64,000 bases of DNA from Hoeflea sp. BAL378 (GTDB lineage: Bacteria > Pseudomonadota > Alphaproteobacteria > Rhizobiales > Rhizobiaceae). The translations under genes and the position numbers were made by a program. The DNA is taken from positions 1-64,000 of the forward strand of contig NZ_JRJG01000010.1 of the NCBI RefSeq assembly GCF_000759435.1, in the 5' to 3' direction. Under the pieces are notes generated by a model, which made no database searches, was not told where the DNA came from, and saw only the letters and a program-made list of their open reading frames with translations. This document shows positions 34,330-43,458 of this stretch, piece by piece; position 1 is the first letter of the stretch, and every line of letters starts with the position of its first letter.

Positions 34330-35502
34330 GTGGTCTTCTTGCCTGTAATAAAAATACCCAAACCGGACTTCATGGACAATGAAGAGCTGAATATCTTCGA
34401 GACTTCGGTTCAGCGCAGTTTTGACTCCATAGTCTCTGACGGGGACGTGCGCAAATGGCGTGACCTGGGCACGGTGCCGCGCGACGTCTGGACACGGGTC
34501 GGCGAGGCGGGCCTGCTCGGGGTCTCCATACCCCAGCACTATGGCGGCGGCGGCGGCGATTTCCGCCATGAAGTCGTGATCATGCAGGAACTCGCGCGGC
34601 GAGACGCCACCGGATTTGCCATTCCGCTGCACAATGCGGTGGTCGCGCCTTATATTGTCGAGCATGCCACCGAGCAACTGAAGTCCCACTGGCTGGGACA
34701 GGCCGCGACCGGAGAGAAACTGCTGGCCGTGGCGATGACCGAACCGGCGGCCGGCTCGGACCTGCAGGGCATCCGCACCGTGGCCCGCCGGGACGGCGAC
34801 CACTATGTCATCAATGGGCAGAAGACCTTTATTTCCAACGGGCTGCACGCAGACATCATCGTCGTCGCGGTGAAGACTAATCCCGAAGCGGGCGCCAAAG
34901 GCATTTCGCTTCTCGTCGTGGAAACCGACAAGGCTGAAGGCTTCTCGCGCGGCAAGCTGCTGGACAAGCTCGGGCAGGAGAGCCGCGACACGAGCGAGCT
35001 GTTCTTCTCCGACGTGCGGGTCCCGGTGGAGAATCTGCTCGGCGGATCGGAGGGACAGGGTTTCCGGATGCTGATGGAGAACCTGCCGCAGGAGCGCATG
35101 GTCATCGCCTGGCTGGCGATGGGGATGATCGAAAGCGCGCTCGAGCACACAATGTCCTACGTGAAGGAGCGCAAGGCCTTCGGCAAGCCGCTTTTTGCGC
35201 AGCAAAACACCCAGTTCAAGCTGGCAGAATGCGTGGCCAAGGCGACGCAGACCAAGGTGTTCGTCCAGTACTGCACGCAGCTCCTGGTCGAGAAGCGGCT
35301 GGACGCCCCGACGGCGTCCATGGCGAAGCTGCTGGCGACCGAGACCCAGGCCGAGATCATCGACACCTGTCTGCAACTTTTCGGCGGCTACGGCTACATG
35401 CGGGAATACCCGATCGCCGAAATGTACCGGGACGCGCGCGGGTTCCGCATCTATGGCGGCACCAGTGAAATCATGAAGATCATCATCGCCCGATCGCTTT
35501 GA
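34330..35502 (+). CDS. Acyl-CoA dehydrogenase
   Basis: 390 residues, standard homotetrameric ACAD layout: AMTEPAAGSDLQGIRTVA, YVINGQKTFISNG, VKERKAFGKPL, LQLFGGYGYMREYPIAEMYRDARGFRIYGGTSEIMKIIIARSL. The YGGTSEI nucleotide motif is intact. It should desaturate a saturated acyl-CoA, passing electrons to ETF. Start is ambiguous among GTG 34330, TTG 34339 (better spaced from AAAGGTGG) and ATG 34372 (MDNEELNIFE). A crotonase with both catalytic Glu follows after 15 bp, making a desaturation/hydration pair. Confidence 0.92.
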   Translation: MVFLPVIKIPKPDFMDNEELNIFETSVQRSFDSIVSDGDVRKWRDLGTVPRDVWTRVGEAGLLGVSIPQHYGGGGGDFRHEVVIMQELARRDATGFAIPLHNAVVAPYIVEHATEQLKSHWLGQAATGEKLLAVAMTEPAAGSDLQGIRTVARRDGDHYVINGQKTFISNGLHADIIVVAVKTNPEAGAKGISLLVVETDKAEGFSRGKLLDKLGQESRDTSELFFSDVRVPVENLLGGSEGQGFRMLMENLPQERMVIAWLAMGMIESALEHTMSYVKERKAFGKPLFAQQNTQFKLAECVAKATQTKVFVQYCTQLLVEKRLDAPTASMAKLLATETQAEIIDTCLQLFGGYGYMREYPIAEMYRDARGFRIYGGTSEIMKIIIARSL

Positions 35503-35517
35503 AACGAGGAGTGTCGC

Positions 35518-36279
35518 ATGCAGGAAGTGTTGTTTGAGGTCGAAGACGGCGTCGCGATCATCACCATTAACCGTCCCGAGGCCAAGAATGCGGTGACCCG
35601 CGCCGTGTCGCAGGGGATTTCGGACGCGCTCGACGAGGTCGACAGCCGCAACGACATCCGCATCGCCATCATCACCGGCGCCGGCGGCACGTTCTGCGCC
35701 GGAATGGACCTGAAGGCCTTTCTGCGCGGGGAGATCGTCGGTCTCGAGGGCAGCGGCTTTGGCGGCATCGCGCGCCGCGTGATGACAAAGCCGGTGATCG
35801 CGGCGGTCGAGGGCTACGCGGTCGGCGGCGGCTTCGAGATCGCCCTGGCGTGTTCCATGATCGTGGCGGCGACGGACGCCAAATTCGCCCTGCCGGAAGT
35901 CAAGCGCGGGCTGGCCCCCACGGCGGGCGGCCTGGTTCGCTTGCCGCGCCTGCTGCCGCCCCGTATCGCCACGGAAATGGTGCTGACCGGCGATACGGTG
36001 ACGGCGGCCGATCTCGAACGCCACGGTCTCGTCAACAAGCTGGCCGAGCCCGGCGGAGCGCTCGCCGCGGCAAAGCAGTTGGCCGCCCGCGTCGCCGCAA
36101 ACGGACCCCTGGCGATCAAGGCCTGCGCGCAGGTCATGCGCGAGCAGCAGGACTGGACGACCGACGAAGTGTTTGCCCGCCAGGCCAAGATCACCGACGT
36201 GGTTTTTGCCTCGGCCGACGCGCGCGAGGGCGCAACGGCCTTCGCGGAAAAACGCAAGCCGAACTGGCAGGGAAAATAG
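35518..36279 (+). CDS. Enoyl-CoA hydratase (both catalytic Glu present)
   Basis: 253 residues. Canonical crotonase: TFCAGMDLKAF for the oxyanion hole, Glu in VGGGFEIALACSM and Glu in FALPEVKRGLAPTAGGLVRLPR, so true hydratase activity is well supported. C-terminal tail FAEKRKPNWQGK as in family. GAGGAG precedes ATG 35518. It lies in one transcript with the ACAD before it and probably the IclR gene 125 bp after it. Confidence 0.93.
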   Translation: MQEVLFEVEDGVAIITINRPEAKNAVTRAVSQGISDALDEVDSRNDIRIAIITGAGGTFCAGMDLKAFLRGEIVGLEGSGFGGIARRVMTKPVIAAVEGYAVGGGFEIALACSMIVAATDAKFALPEVKRGLAPTAGGLVRLPRLLPPRIATEMVLTGDTVTAADLERHGLVNKLAEPGGALAAAKQLAARVAANGPLAIKACAQVMREQQDWTTDEVFARQAKITDVVFASADAREGATAFAEKRKPNWQGK

Positions 36280-36404
36280 AGCGCACCACCAGCCTTGCGG
36301 GGAATTCGGGATCGATCCGGCACGATAGGGGAGTGCGGATCCGGCGGCCGGGCTTGTGTCCAGCGGGCATCAGGATATACATCCGGATACGCAGCGGGTA
36401 GCAG

Positions 36405-37247
36405 GTGGTTAGTGCCTTGGATCAAAACTCCCATTTGAATGTCAAGCAATCGGTCGACGGCGTGCTGATGCCGGTCGATACCATTGCCGACGGACGCAAG
36501 CAGGTCGGCGCGGTGGTTGCCGCCACGAGCGTGATCGAGAGCCTCTCCGCCAACCACCGGCGGCACCGCATGACGGCGATCGCCCGCGAACTCAAGATCC
36601 CGGTCAGTTCCTGCTTCAACATCCTCAAGACGCTCGTCAACGAACAGATCCTGGATTTCGACCCCGAGACGAAAACCTATGGCCTAAGCTACGGCCTGGT
36701 CGAAATCGCCCGGCATTATCTCGGACATGGCGGCGCGCTGCGTGTCGTCGCGCCCTTGCTGGAACAGCTCGCCCAGCATTACGAGGTGACGCTCGTGGTC
36801 TGGCGGCGTTCGGGCAAGAACATGGTGGTGGTCGACTATGTCGATCACGGCTCGGCCGTTCGGGTGCACATCGAGCCGGGGTCGCGGTTTCCGTTGCTGG
36901 CCGGCGCAATGGGGCGGGTCCTCGGCGCCTTTGGCGGCCTGACCACGCGGGAAACCCTGCACTTCTTCTCGCGCGTGAAATGGGACAGCCCCTTCACGTT
37001 CGAGCAGTTCATGGCCGAGGTGTCCGCGACCGCGGACCGGGGCTGGGCGATCGATGACGGGAGCTTCTCTTCGGGTATCTCGACGATCTCCGTTCCCATC
37101 TTCAACCGGCACCAGCATGCCGATGCGGTCCTCAGCGCCACGTCGTTCGTCAATCAATTGGGCGACAGGCAGCGTCGCGACATTGCCGAAGACCTGCAGT
37201 CTGTCGCGCATCTGATCGCGGAGATCCGTGTCGGCGATGACCTGTAG
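36405..37247 (+). CDS. IclR-family transcriptional regulator
   Basis: 280 residues. Winged-helix domain ATSVIESLSANHRRHRMTAIARELKIPVSSCFNILKTLVNEQILDFD and an effector domain (VWRRSGKNMVVVDYV, RFPLLAGAMGRVLGAFGG, DRGWAIDDGSFSSGISTISVPIF). Start GTG 36405 is the longest option; the first about 35 residues precede the homology, so a later start is possible. The gene is downstream of the ACAD and hydratase and is convergent with the nine-gene operon. It may control the divergent ligase/ACAD promoters and the operon. Confidence 0.87.
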   Translation: MVSALDQNSHLNVKQSVDGVLMPVDTIADGRKQVGAVVAATSVIESLSANHRRHRMTAIARELKIPVSSCFNILKTLVNEQILDFDPETKTYGLSYGLVEIARHYLGHGGALRVVAPLLEQLAQHYEVTLVVWRRSGKNMVVVDYVDHGSAVRVHIEPGSRFPLLAGAMGRVLGAFGGLTTRETLHFFSRVKWDSPFTFEQFMAEVSATADRGWAIDDGSFSSGISTISVPIFNRHQHADAVLSATSFVNQLGDRQRRDIAEDLQSVAHLIAEIRVGDDL

Positions 37248-37286
37248 CGAGGTCCCCCAAGGCGGGTCGCACCCGGGCGGCAAGGA

Positions 37287-38021
37287 TCAGAGGATCCGGC
37301 CGCCATCCACGACAAGCGTCTGCCCGGTGATGTAGGCAGCCAGCGGCGAGCTCAGGAACAGCGCAGGCCCGGCCATGTCTTCGACCGTGCCCAGCCGGCC
37401 AAGGGAAATCGTCCCCAGGGCGGCGTTCAGCCGGTCGGGATTGTTGACCGTCACGCCGGTCATCTTGGTCGCCACCATGCCCGGAGCCAGCACATTGACC
37501 CTGATGCCGTCACCGCCCCAGGCATCGCCGAGCGTGCGCGCCAGGGCGTGCACGGCGGCCTTGGACGCGGCATAGGCCGGGTTGCCCTTGACCGCCTTCA
37601 GCGCCCCGATCGAGCCGATGACGACGATGGAGCCCGAGGCCTGTTTCAGGCGCTGGTGGAAGGTCGTGGCGCACAGCATGACGCTCGAGAGGTTGACATC
37701 GATCACCCTGCGAAAGCTCTCCATCTCGAACTCGCGCCTTTTGTATTCGACGGCCCCTTGCGCCATGATCAGCACGTCAAGCTTGGGGATCCGGCCGGCC
37801 GCATCCTCGACCTCTGCGTCATTGCGCACATCGACCTTCGTGTAGGCAAGCCCCGAAAGGTTGGAGCCTTCGACACCGTCATAGTCGGCCGCGCTCGCGC
37901 GCGTGCCCCAGACGAGCACGTCCGCGCCATAGGCGCGGAACGCCTGGGCGATGCCGTTGCCGATGCCGCTCGAGCCGCCGACCACGAGCACTGTCTTTCC
38001 GGAAAAGTCGAACGGGTTCAC
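37287..38021 (-). CDS. Short-chain dehydrogenase/reductase
   Basis: 244 residues, classical SDR. NAD(P)-binding GGSSGIGNGIA, MAQGA in place of NNAG, active-site Ser in IGSIGALKAVKG and Tyr-Lys in AYAASKAAVH, and PGMVATKM. Oxidises or reduces a hydroxyl/keto group. Last gene of the nine-gene minus operon, joined to the crotonase by a GTGA overlap. In the Pseudomonas levulinate pathway an SDR makes the 4-hydroxyacyl-CoA for the kinase, so a 4-oxo/4-hydroxy role is an attractive inference for this one, or for the SDR at 44637. Confidence 0.9.
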   Translation of the reverse strand: MNPFDFSGKTVLVVGGSSGIGNGIAQAFRAYGADVLVWGTRASAADYDGVEGSNLSGLAYTKVDVRNDAEVEDAAGRIPKLDVLIMAQGAVEYKRREFEMESFRRVIDVNLSSVMLCATTFHQRLKQASGSIVVIGSIGALKAVKGNPAYAASKAAVHALARTLGDAWGGDGIRVNVLAPGMVATKMTGVTVNNPDRLNAALGTISLGRLGTVEDMAGPALFLSSPLAAYITGQTLVVDGGRIL

Positions 38022-38818
38022 TTGCCTGCCGCCTTTGCCTTCGCGGCCGCAGCCGCGGCCTTTGCCGCCTGCATGCCCCGCACGGTCTCCAGCAGTTCCG
38101 GCGCCTGGAAACTCTCGGCTTCCAGCATCAGGCCCAGTTCCAGCGTGCCATGGGCGATCTGTTGGGTGATCTTGTTGAAGGTGCGCTTGGTGCCCTGCAC
38201 GCCGAGCGGCGGATAGGAAACGATCCGTTGCGCGATCGAGAGCGCGTGCGGCAGCACCTCCTCCGGCGTGTCGACGAGATCGGTCACCACCCCCATGTCA
38301 TAGGCGCTTTCCGCGCTCAGCGGATCGCCCGTCAGCAAATAGCGCTTGGCGCGATTGATCCCCATCGCCTGTGTCCAGGCGATCACGCCGCCGTCGCCGG
38401 CGACGAGACCGAGAACCACATGGGGATCGATGAACCGGGCGTTCTTGTCGGCGACGATGATGTCGCTCGCGACCGCAATCGTGGCGCCGAGGCCCGCCGC
38501 GGTGCCCTGCACCGCGCTGATGACCGGGATGTCGAGCCGGGTGAGGATGCCGAACATTTCGGTGGCTTCATGCACCATGTGGCGCCGAAGCTCGAGCGAA
38601 TGATGGGCCTCGACAATCGAGTCCAGGTCGCCGCCGGCCGAGAAATGTCGTCCCGCGCCGGAAATGACCAGCGCGCGCAGGTCGGTCCTGCCCGCGATCT
38701 CCCGCAGGGCGCCGACAAGCTCGGTGTGCGCTTCCGGGTAGACCGCGTTGGCGATATCGGGCCGGTTCATCCGCAACTGCGCGATGCTGCTGCTGGTATC
38801 GAGTTCGAGAAAGCTCAT
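38018..38818 (-). CDS. Enoyl-CoA hydratase/isomerase family protein with Ala/Lys-rich tail
   Basis: 266 residues. HFSAGGDLDSIVEAH for CoA/oxyanion, AAGLGATIAVASDIIVADKNARFIDPHVVLGLVAGDGG for the core. The classical catalytic Glu positions are Thr and His; this DPHVVLGLVAGDGG subgroup is common in catabolic clusters, and its reaction is not established by sequence. The C-terminus ends in a low-complexity Ala/Lys run (MQAAKAAAAAAKAKAAGK). ATG 38818 is used; the frame continues to 38941 into the preceding gene without homology. 19 bp after the ACAD11-like gene. Confidence 0.87.
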   Translation of the reverse strand: MSFLELDTSSSIAQLRMNRPDIANAVYPEAHTELVGALREIAGRTDLRALVISGAGRHFSAGGDLDSIVEAHHSLELRRHMVHEATEMFGILTRLDIPVISAVQGTAAGLGATIAVASDIIVADKNARFIDPHVVLGLVAGDGGVIAWTQAMGINRAKRYLLTGDPLSAESAYDMGVVTDLVDTPEEVLPHALSIAQRIVSYPPLGVQGTKRTFNKITQQIAHGTLELGLMLEAESFQAPELLETVRGMQAAKAAAAAAKAKAAGK

Positions 38819-38837
38819 GGCGGATCCTAGCATGGGG

Positions 38838-40076
38838 TCAGGATGGGATGTCTTGCGGCGGGTAGCGCTTGTACTCGAGCCTTGCGACCGTGCGGGCGTG
38901 GACTTCGTCGGGTCCGTCGGCAATCCGCAGGGCACGCACACGCGCGAACAGCGCCGCGGTGCCGGCGTCCGAATCGAGGCCGCCCGCGCCGAAGGCCTGG
39001 ATGGCGTTGTCGATGATCCGAAGTGCGGTGAGCGGACCTGCGAGCTTGATCATGGCGATCTCGAGCCGCGCCTTCTGGTTGCCGACCTTGTCCATCATGT
39101 CCGCCGCCTTCAGGGTCAGCAGCCGGGTCATCTCGATGTCGACCCGTGCCTGCGCCACCCTTTGTTCCCAGATCGATTGATCGGCAAGCCTGCGGCCGAA
39201 TGTGTGCCGCGACTGCAGGCGCCGGACCATCTTTTCAAGCGCGACTTCCGCCATGCCGATGATGCGCATGCAGTGATGGATCCGTCCCGGGCCGAGCCGG
39301 CCCTGGGAAATCTCGAAGCCGCGCCCTTCGCCGAGCAGGAGGTTCTCCGCGGGCACGCGCACATTGTCGAAGGTCACCTCGAAATGGCCATGCGGGGCAT
39401 CGTCATAGCCGAAGCTGGTGAGCATCCGGCCGATGTGAATGCCCGGCGTGTCGCGCGGGACAAGGATCTGGCTCTGCTGCTGGTGCCGGGCGGCGGTGGG
39501 GTCGGTCTTGCCCATCACGATCATCAGCGTGCACCGCGGATCGCCCAGGCCGGAAATCCACCATTTCTTGCCGTTGATCACATAGTCGTCGCCGTCGCGG
39601 ACGATCGTCATGCTCACATTGGTCGCGTCCGAGGAGGCGACATCGGGTTCCGTCATGGCGAAGGCCGAGCGGATTTCGCCATCCAGCAGCGGGCGCAGCC
39701 AAGTCTGCTTCTGCGCCGCGGTGCCGTAGCGGTGCAGCACCTCCATGTTGCCGGTGTCCGGAGCCGAGCAATTGAAGACTTCCGAGGCCCAGGTGATGCG
39801 GCCCATTTCCTCGGCGAGCGGGGCGTAGTCGAGATTGGACAGGCCTGCGCCATGATAGTCGCTGGTGTCGTGCTCGGGCGAGGGCGGCATGAACAGGTTC
39901 CAGAGTCCTTTTGCCCGCGCCTTGGCCTTGAGCTCCTGAAGGATGGCGGGCTGCTGCCACCGGTTTTCGTCAAGCTGCGCATAATAGGTCGGCACGGCGG
40001 CCGCGACTTCGCTGCGCATGAAGCTGCGCACGGCGTCGAGATATTCGGCCTGCTTGTGTGAAAGATCAAAGTCCAC
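38838..40076 (-). CDS. ACAD10/ACAD11-like acyl-CoA dehydrogenase (4-phosphoacyl-CoA type)
   Basis: 412 residues. Its motifs match the dehydrogenase half of animal ACAD11: KGLWNLFMP (residues 57-64), [18 protein letters not shown] (101-118), [13 protein letters not shown] (141-153), [12 protein letters not shown], and [17 protein letters not shown] then IHHCMR (249-271), with [11 protein letters not shown] near the end. ACAD10/11 and the Pseudomonas LvaC enzyme act on 4-phosphoacyl-CoA, eliminating phosphate, rather than simply desaturating. GTG 40076 follows AGGGGT. It is 6 bp downstream of a kinase gene that corresponds to the N-terminal kinase domain of ACAD10/11, so the two make a split version. 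Confidence 0.88.
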   Translation of the reverse strand: MDFDLSHKQAEYLDAVRSFMRSEVAAAVPTYYAQLDENRWQQPAILQELKAKARAKGLWNLFMPPSPEHDTSDYHGAGLSNLDYAPLAEEMGRITWASEVFNCSAPDTGNMEVLHRYGTAAQKQTWLRPLLDGEIRSAFAMTEPDVASSDATNVSMTIVRDGDDYVINGKKWWISGLGDPRCTLMIVMGKTDPTAARHQQQSQILVPRDTPGIHIGRMLTSFGYDDAPHGHFEVTFDNVRVPAENLLLGEGRGFEISQGRLGPGRIHHCMRIIGMAEVALEKMVRRLQSRHTFGRRLADQSIWEQRVAQARVDIEMTRLLTLKAADMMDKVGNQKARLEIAMIKLAGPLTALRIIDNAIQAFGAGGLDSDAGTAALFARVRALRIADGPDEVHARTVARLEYKRYPPQDIPS

Positions 40077-40082
40077 GGCTGG

Positions 40083-41153
40083 TTACCCCTGTCTAGTGCG
40101 GCTGGTATCGTCGGCGATCCAGCCCAGTGCGCGCTGAAGCAGCGCTATTGCAGAACGGTGCAGGCGGTCCCCGGTCTGGCTGTCCACCAGCCCGGCGCAG
40201 GAACGCGCGTAAGTGCCCTCGAGGATGATGCCCAGCTTGAAGCAGGACAGGATCTCGAACCAGCGCAGGTGGGTGAGATCGCGCCCCGTCAGGCGGACAT
40301 ATTCGGCGATCAGTTCGCTGCGTCTGGGAAACCCGTCGGCAGGCTCCACGCGCAGGCTCAAGGGCGTGTCGCCGTTCTCGTCCGGCCAGGTGGAGAGCAG
40401 GCGCCCCAGGTCCAGCAGCGGGTCGCCCAGCGTGGCCATTTCCCAATCGGCGATCGCGGCCAGCCGGCCGTCCGCATCGAAGATCACATTGCCCAGGTGA
40501 TAGTCGCCATGAATAATGCCGGGCTGCATCCGGGGCGGGAGATTGCGGTCCAGCCACTGGCGGATGTCCGTGAGCCCCGGCAGCTCGTCGCGGCCCGTCC
40601 AATTGGCGAAGGCGTCATAGCTGTCCAATTGCTTGGTCCAGCGGCCGGTCTGGCGTTCGAGAAATCCCTCGAGCCGGCCGAAATCCGCCAGTCCCATCTC
40701 GAGCGGGTCGAGCGCGGCGAGCCTTGCCAGCCCTCCCACGAGTTCCAGGCCGAGGCGATGCCGGAAACCGGCGTCGGTGCGCAATCGCGGGGGCGGATCG
40801 AGCGTGGCGTTGAAGCCCGGCACAAAGGCCGTCAGGTAAAAGCTCGCGCCCAGCGCCTCCGGCCCGTCCGATCCGGCGATGAAGGCGGGATGGGGAACAT
40901 TGGTGCCCTCGAGCGCCGCCAGCAGCCGGGCCTCGCGGGTGATGATGCGATTGCTTTCGTCGCGCAGGTTCTCGGGCCCCCGGCGCACGACGAACGTCTC
41001 GGTGCCGCGGCGAAAGCACAGAAGGATGTTCTGGGTGCCGCCGGCGAGCCGCACCACATCGCTGATGGGTCCGGCGGCGATGCCCTGCGCATCCATCCAG
41101 CGCTCCAGGCGCGCCAGGTCAATGCCGAAGTGCTGCTCGGTGGCGGTGGTCAA
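40083..41153 (-). CDS. Aminoglycoside-phosphotransferase-fold kinase, ACAD10/11 kinase-domain-like
   Basis: 356 residues. Kinase landmarks: G-rich loop LAGGTQNILLCF, FVVRRGPENLRDESNRIITREARLLAALEGTNVPHP (matching the ACAD10/11 and LvaA type), catalytic loop HGDYHLGN (residues 215-222) and the metal-binding Asp236 in IADWEMATLGDPLLDLG. By family knowledge it would phosphorylate the 4-hydroxyl of an acyl-CoA. The start is TTG 41153, supported by GGAGG six bases upstream, and overlaps the preceding ACAD stop (TTGA). No antibiotic-resistance role is implied. The small LvaB partner of the Pseudomonas system was not found nearby. Confidence 0.88.
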   Translation of the reverse strand: MTTATEQHFGIDLARLERWMDAQGIAAGPISDVVRLAGGTQNILLCFRRGTETFVVRRGPENLRDESNRIITREARLLAALEGTNVPHPAFIAGSDGPEALGASFYLTAFVPGFNATLDPPPRLRTDAGFRHRLGLELVGGLARLAALDPLEMGLADFGRLEGFLERQTGRWTKQLDSYDAFANWTGRDELPGLTDIRQWLDRNLPPRMQPGIIHGDYHLGNVIFDADGRLAAIADWEMATLGDPLLDLGRLLSTWPDENGDTPLSLRVEPADGFPRRSELIAEYVRLTGRDLTHLRWFEILSCFKLGIILEGTYARSCAGLVDSQTGDRLHRSAIALLQRALGWIADDTSRTRQG

Positions 41154-42259
41154 AGCAATCCTCCAAACCGCTGTGCAACCATCTCCGCGAACGGGGCATA
41201 GAGCTTCTCAGCAGTGTCGGAGGGGCCGCCGGCAAGATGCTCGTCGAGCAGCGCGCGTTGCAAAAACAGATGGCAATCCTGCTCCGCGGTGAAGCCGATG
41301 CCGCCATGGATCTGGATGGCGTCCATCGCAATGCGCCGGTAGACCTCGGTCGCCCAGAGCCGCGCCCCGCCGGCCAACGGGGTGTCGCAGCCTTGTTCGC
41401 TCATCACCTGCGCCGCATGGGAGACCAGCGCTGACGCGGATTCGAGCCAGGTGCGCATGTCGGCGCAGCGATGCTTGATCGCCTGGAAGGAGCCGATGGC
41501 GCGCCCGAATTGCTGGCGGGTGATGCTGTAGTCGATCGTGTCCTGGAGGGCCTGCGCCGCGCCGCCGATCGCATCGCCGGCAATGGCTAGGTCAAAATGC
41601 GCCTGGGCACGCAGGATGGCCGCGCGCGCGGGGTCGCCGACGTGGATCAGCGCGGTTTCCGGAACGGTGAAGCCGGAGAAGGTCACCCGGGCGAGCGCGC
41701 GCGACGGATCCCAGAACGCGACCGGGGCGATCTCCAGTCCCGCGCCACCTGTTTCGACGATCGCGATGGCTGGCTCGCCCGCCTGCTCGATCACAATGAC
41801 AAGATGGGTGGCTTGGGAAGGGGCAAGGCAGTGGGCAATTTCGCCGTCCAGGCGCAGCCCGTCGCCCGCGGGGCTTGCGGCCAACGGCGCGTCATGCGGC
41901 CGGTGCAGCGCGACGACAATCTCGCCGGATGCGATGCCTGCGTAGAACTGCCCGGCAAGCGCCGAGCCTTTTAGCATCTCGACCAGGAGCATGGAGTTCA
42001 AGAGCGGCGCGGGCGACAGGACGCGCCCCAGCTCGCTGTAGAGGGGGACGAGCGTCGTGTAGGGCTGCTCGAGGCCGTCGAAGGCGCCGGGGATGGCGAG
42101 CGTCAGCCATCCGAGGTCGACCAACTGCCGCCAGTGATCCTGCGCGGCCCGGGGTTCGGCCAGCGCCCGTCTTTGCGGATGATTGGCCAGGACGCGATGC
42201 GCGGTATCCGCCATCTCCGCCGCATCAATCACGTCGATACTCTCTTCCGTCGCGCTCAC
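41150..42259 (-). CDS. Acyl-CoA dehydrogenase, small-type subunit of second ACAD pair
   Basis: 369 residues. Diverged ACAD: WRQLVDLGWLTLAIPGAFDGLEQPYTTLVPLYSELGRVLSPAPLL in the N-terminal domain, then SITRQQFGRAIGSFQAIKHRCADM and DAIQIHGGIGFTAEQDCHLFLQRA in the C-terminal domain. It lacks the SEPxxGSD and GGTxEI motifs found in its partner, as expected for one chain of an alpha2beta2 ACAD. Start GTG 42259 overlaps the partner's stop (GTGA); upstream codons to 42343 belong to the partner in another frame. Confidence 0.87.
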   Translation of the reverse strand: MSATEESIDVIDAAEMADTAHRVLANHPQRRALAEPRAAQDHWRQLVDLGWLTLAIPGAFDGLEQPYTTLVPLYSELGRVLSPAPLLNSMLLVEMLKGSALAGQFYAGIASGEIVVALHRPHDAPLAASPAGDGLRLDGEIAHCLAPSQATHLVIVIEQAGEPAIAIVETGGAGLEIAPVAFWDPSRALARVTFSGFTVPETALIHVGDPARAAILRAQAHFDLAIAGDAIGGAAQALQDTIDYSITRQQFGRAIGSFQAIKHRCADMRTWLESASALVSHAAQVMSEQGCDTPLAGGARLWATEVYRRIAMDAIQIHGGIGFTAEQDCHLFLQRALLDEHLAGGPSDTAEKLYAPFAEMVAQRFGGLL

Positions 42260-43425
42260 GATGTCTTCTCCCGCGGCATTCCCAGAACGCGTTCGGAAAT
42301 GATGTTGCGTTGAATTTCGTTGGTGCCGCCGGCGATGGTCCACATGTAGGAATTGAGGAAGTCGAACATCCAGTTCCCGGTTTCATGTCCCGCGCCCAGC
42401 ACCAGGGGCGATTTGGCCAGGCCATGCATGCCTTCGACGCCGAGGCCGAGCTGGGTGAATTCGCGCAGCACCTCGGCATAGAAATGCTTGACGAAGGAGG
42501 AATCGCCGGGCGCGTCTTCGCCTTTGCCGGCGCGCCGCATCATCTGTCCCGTCAGCGCCCGCAACGCCTCGATCTTGATCTGGACCATGGTCCCCTTGCG
42601 CCGGAATTCGGCGTCGCCCGACCGTCCGGACCGGTTCATGGCCTCGAGGAGCCGCCAGACGGCCCGATGCATGCGCTCGGCCAGTTCCAGGATGGTCAGG
42701 CCGCGTTCGGAGGCAAGCGTCGTCTGCGCCACCTTCCAGCCTTCGCCCTCGGCGCCCAGTCGGTTCTCGACCGGGATGACGACGTCCTGGAGGAAAAGCT
42801 CGCTGAATTCCTCGTCGCCGGTGATCTGCCGGATGGGTCGCGTGACGATGCCCTCGGATTTCATGTCCATGAGAAGAAAGGTGATTCCGGCCTGCTTCGG
42901 CCCCTCTTTCGACGTCCTCACCAGCAGCAGGCACCAGTCGGCATGCTGGCCCATGGTCGACCAGATTTTCTGCCCGTTGACGATGTAGTTGTCGCCGACG
43001 CGTTCCGCCCGTGTCCGCAGCGACGCCAGATCCGAGCCGGCATTGGGCTCGGAAAAGCCCTGGCACCAGATCGCCCCCTTGAGGATCGCATCGAGGTGCT
43101 GCGCCTTCTGCGCCTCTGTCCCCCAATGGCTGATGGTCATGGCGGCGTGATAGAGAGAGATGAAATACAGCAGCAGCCGCGGCGCGTCGGCGCGCGCCAT
43201 TTCCTCAAAAATGATGACCTGTCTTTCGAGCGGCAATCCGCCGCCGACCCAGGCGGAATCCCAGTGGGGCGTGGCATAGCCCGACGGGATGATGGTCTCG
43301 AACCATTCGCGTTGCAGCTCCACGAAGGCTGCCGTATCCGCGCCTTCCATGCGGGCGCGCCAGTCCGAAGGCAGGTTTGCCGAAATCCAGGCCCTGACCT
43401 GCTTCCGAAATGCATCATCTGTCAT
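42256..43425 (-). CDS. Acyl-CoA dehydrogenase, large-type subunit of second ACAD pair
   Basis: 389 residues. CQGFSEPNAGSDLASLRTRA, YIVNGQKIWSTMGQHADWCLLLVRT and the C-terminal WTIAGGTNEIQRNIISERVLGMPR show complete FAD and nucleotide motifs. The GYATPHWDSAWVGGGLPLERQVIIFEEMARADAPR opening is typical of the FadE group used on steroid-like and other bulky CoA esters. Coupled by GTGA overlap to the smaller ACAD downstream, with which it probably forms a heterotetramer. It starts 33 bp after the OYE gene. Confidence 0.9.
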   Translation of the reverse strand: MTDDAFRKQVRAWISANLPSDWRARMEGADTAAFVELQREWFETIIPSGYATPHWDSAWVGGGLPLERQVIIFEEMARADAPRLLLYFISLYHAAMTISHWGTEAQKAQHLDAILKGAIWCQGFSEPNAGSDLASLRTRAERVGDNYIVNGQKIWSTMGQHADWCLLLVRTSKEGPKQAGITFLLMDMKSEGIVTRPIRQITGDEEFSELFLQDVVIPVENRLGAEGEGWKVAQTTLASERGLTILELAERMHRAVWRLLEAMNRSGRSGDAEFRRKGTMVQIKIEALRALTGQMMRRAGKGEDAPGDSSFVKHFYAEVLREFTQLGLGVEGMHGLAKSPLVLGAGHETGNWMFDFLNSYMWTIAGGTNEIQRNIISERVLGMPREKTS

Positions 43426-43458
43426 CAGGTATTCTCCGTGCTGATGGCCCTGCTTCTA

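Noticed and set aside
40083-41153. Aminoglycoside resistance gene
   Set aside because: The APH fold is shared, but the sequence pattern and operon place it with the ACAD10/11-LvaA kinases acting on acyl-CoA.
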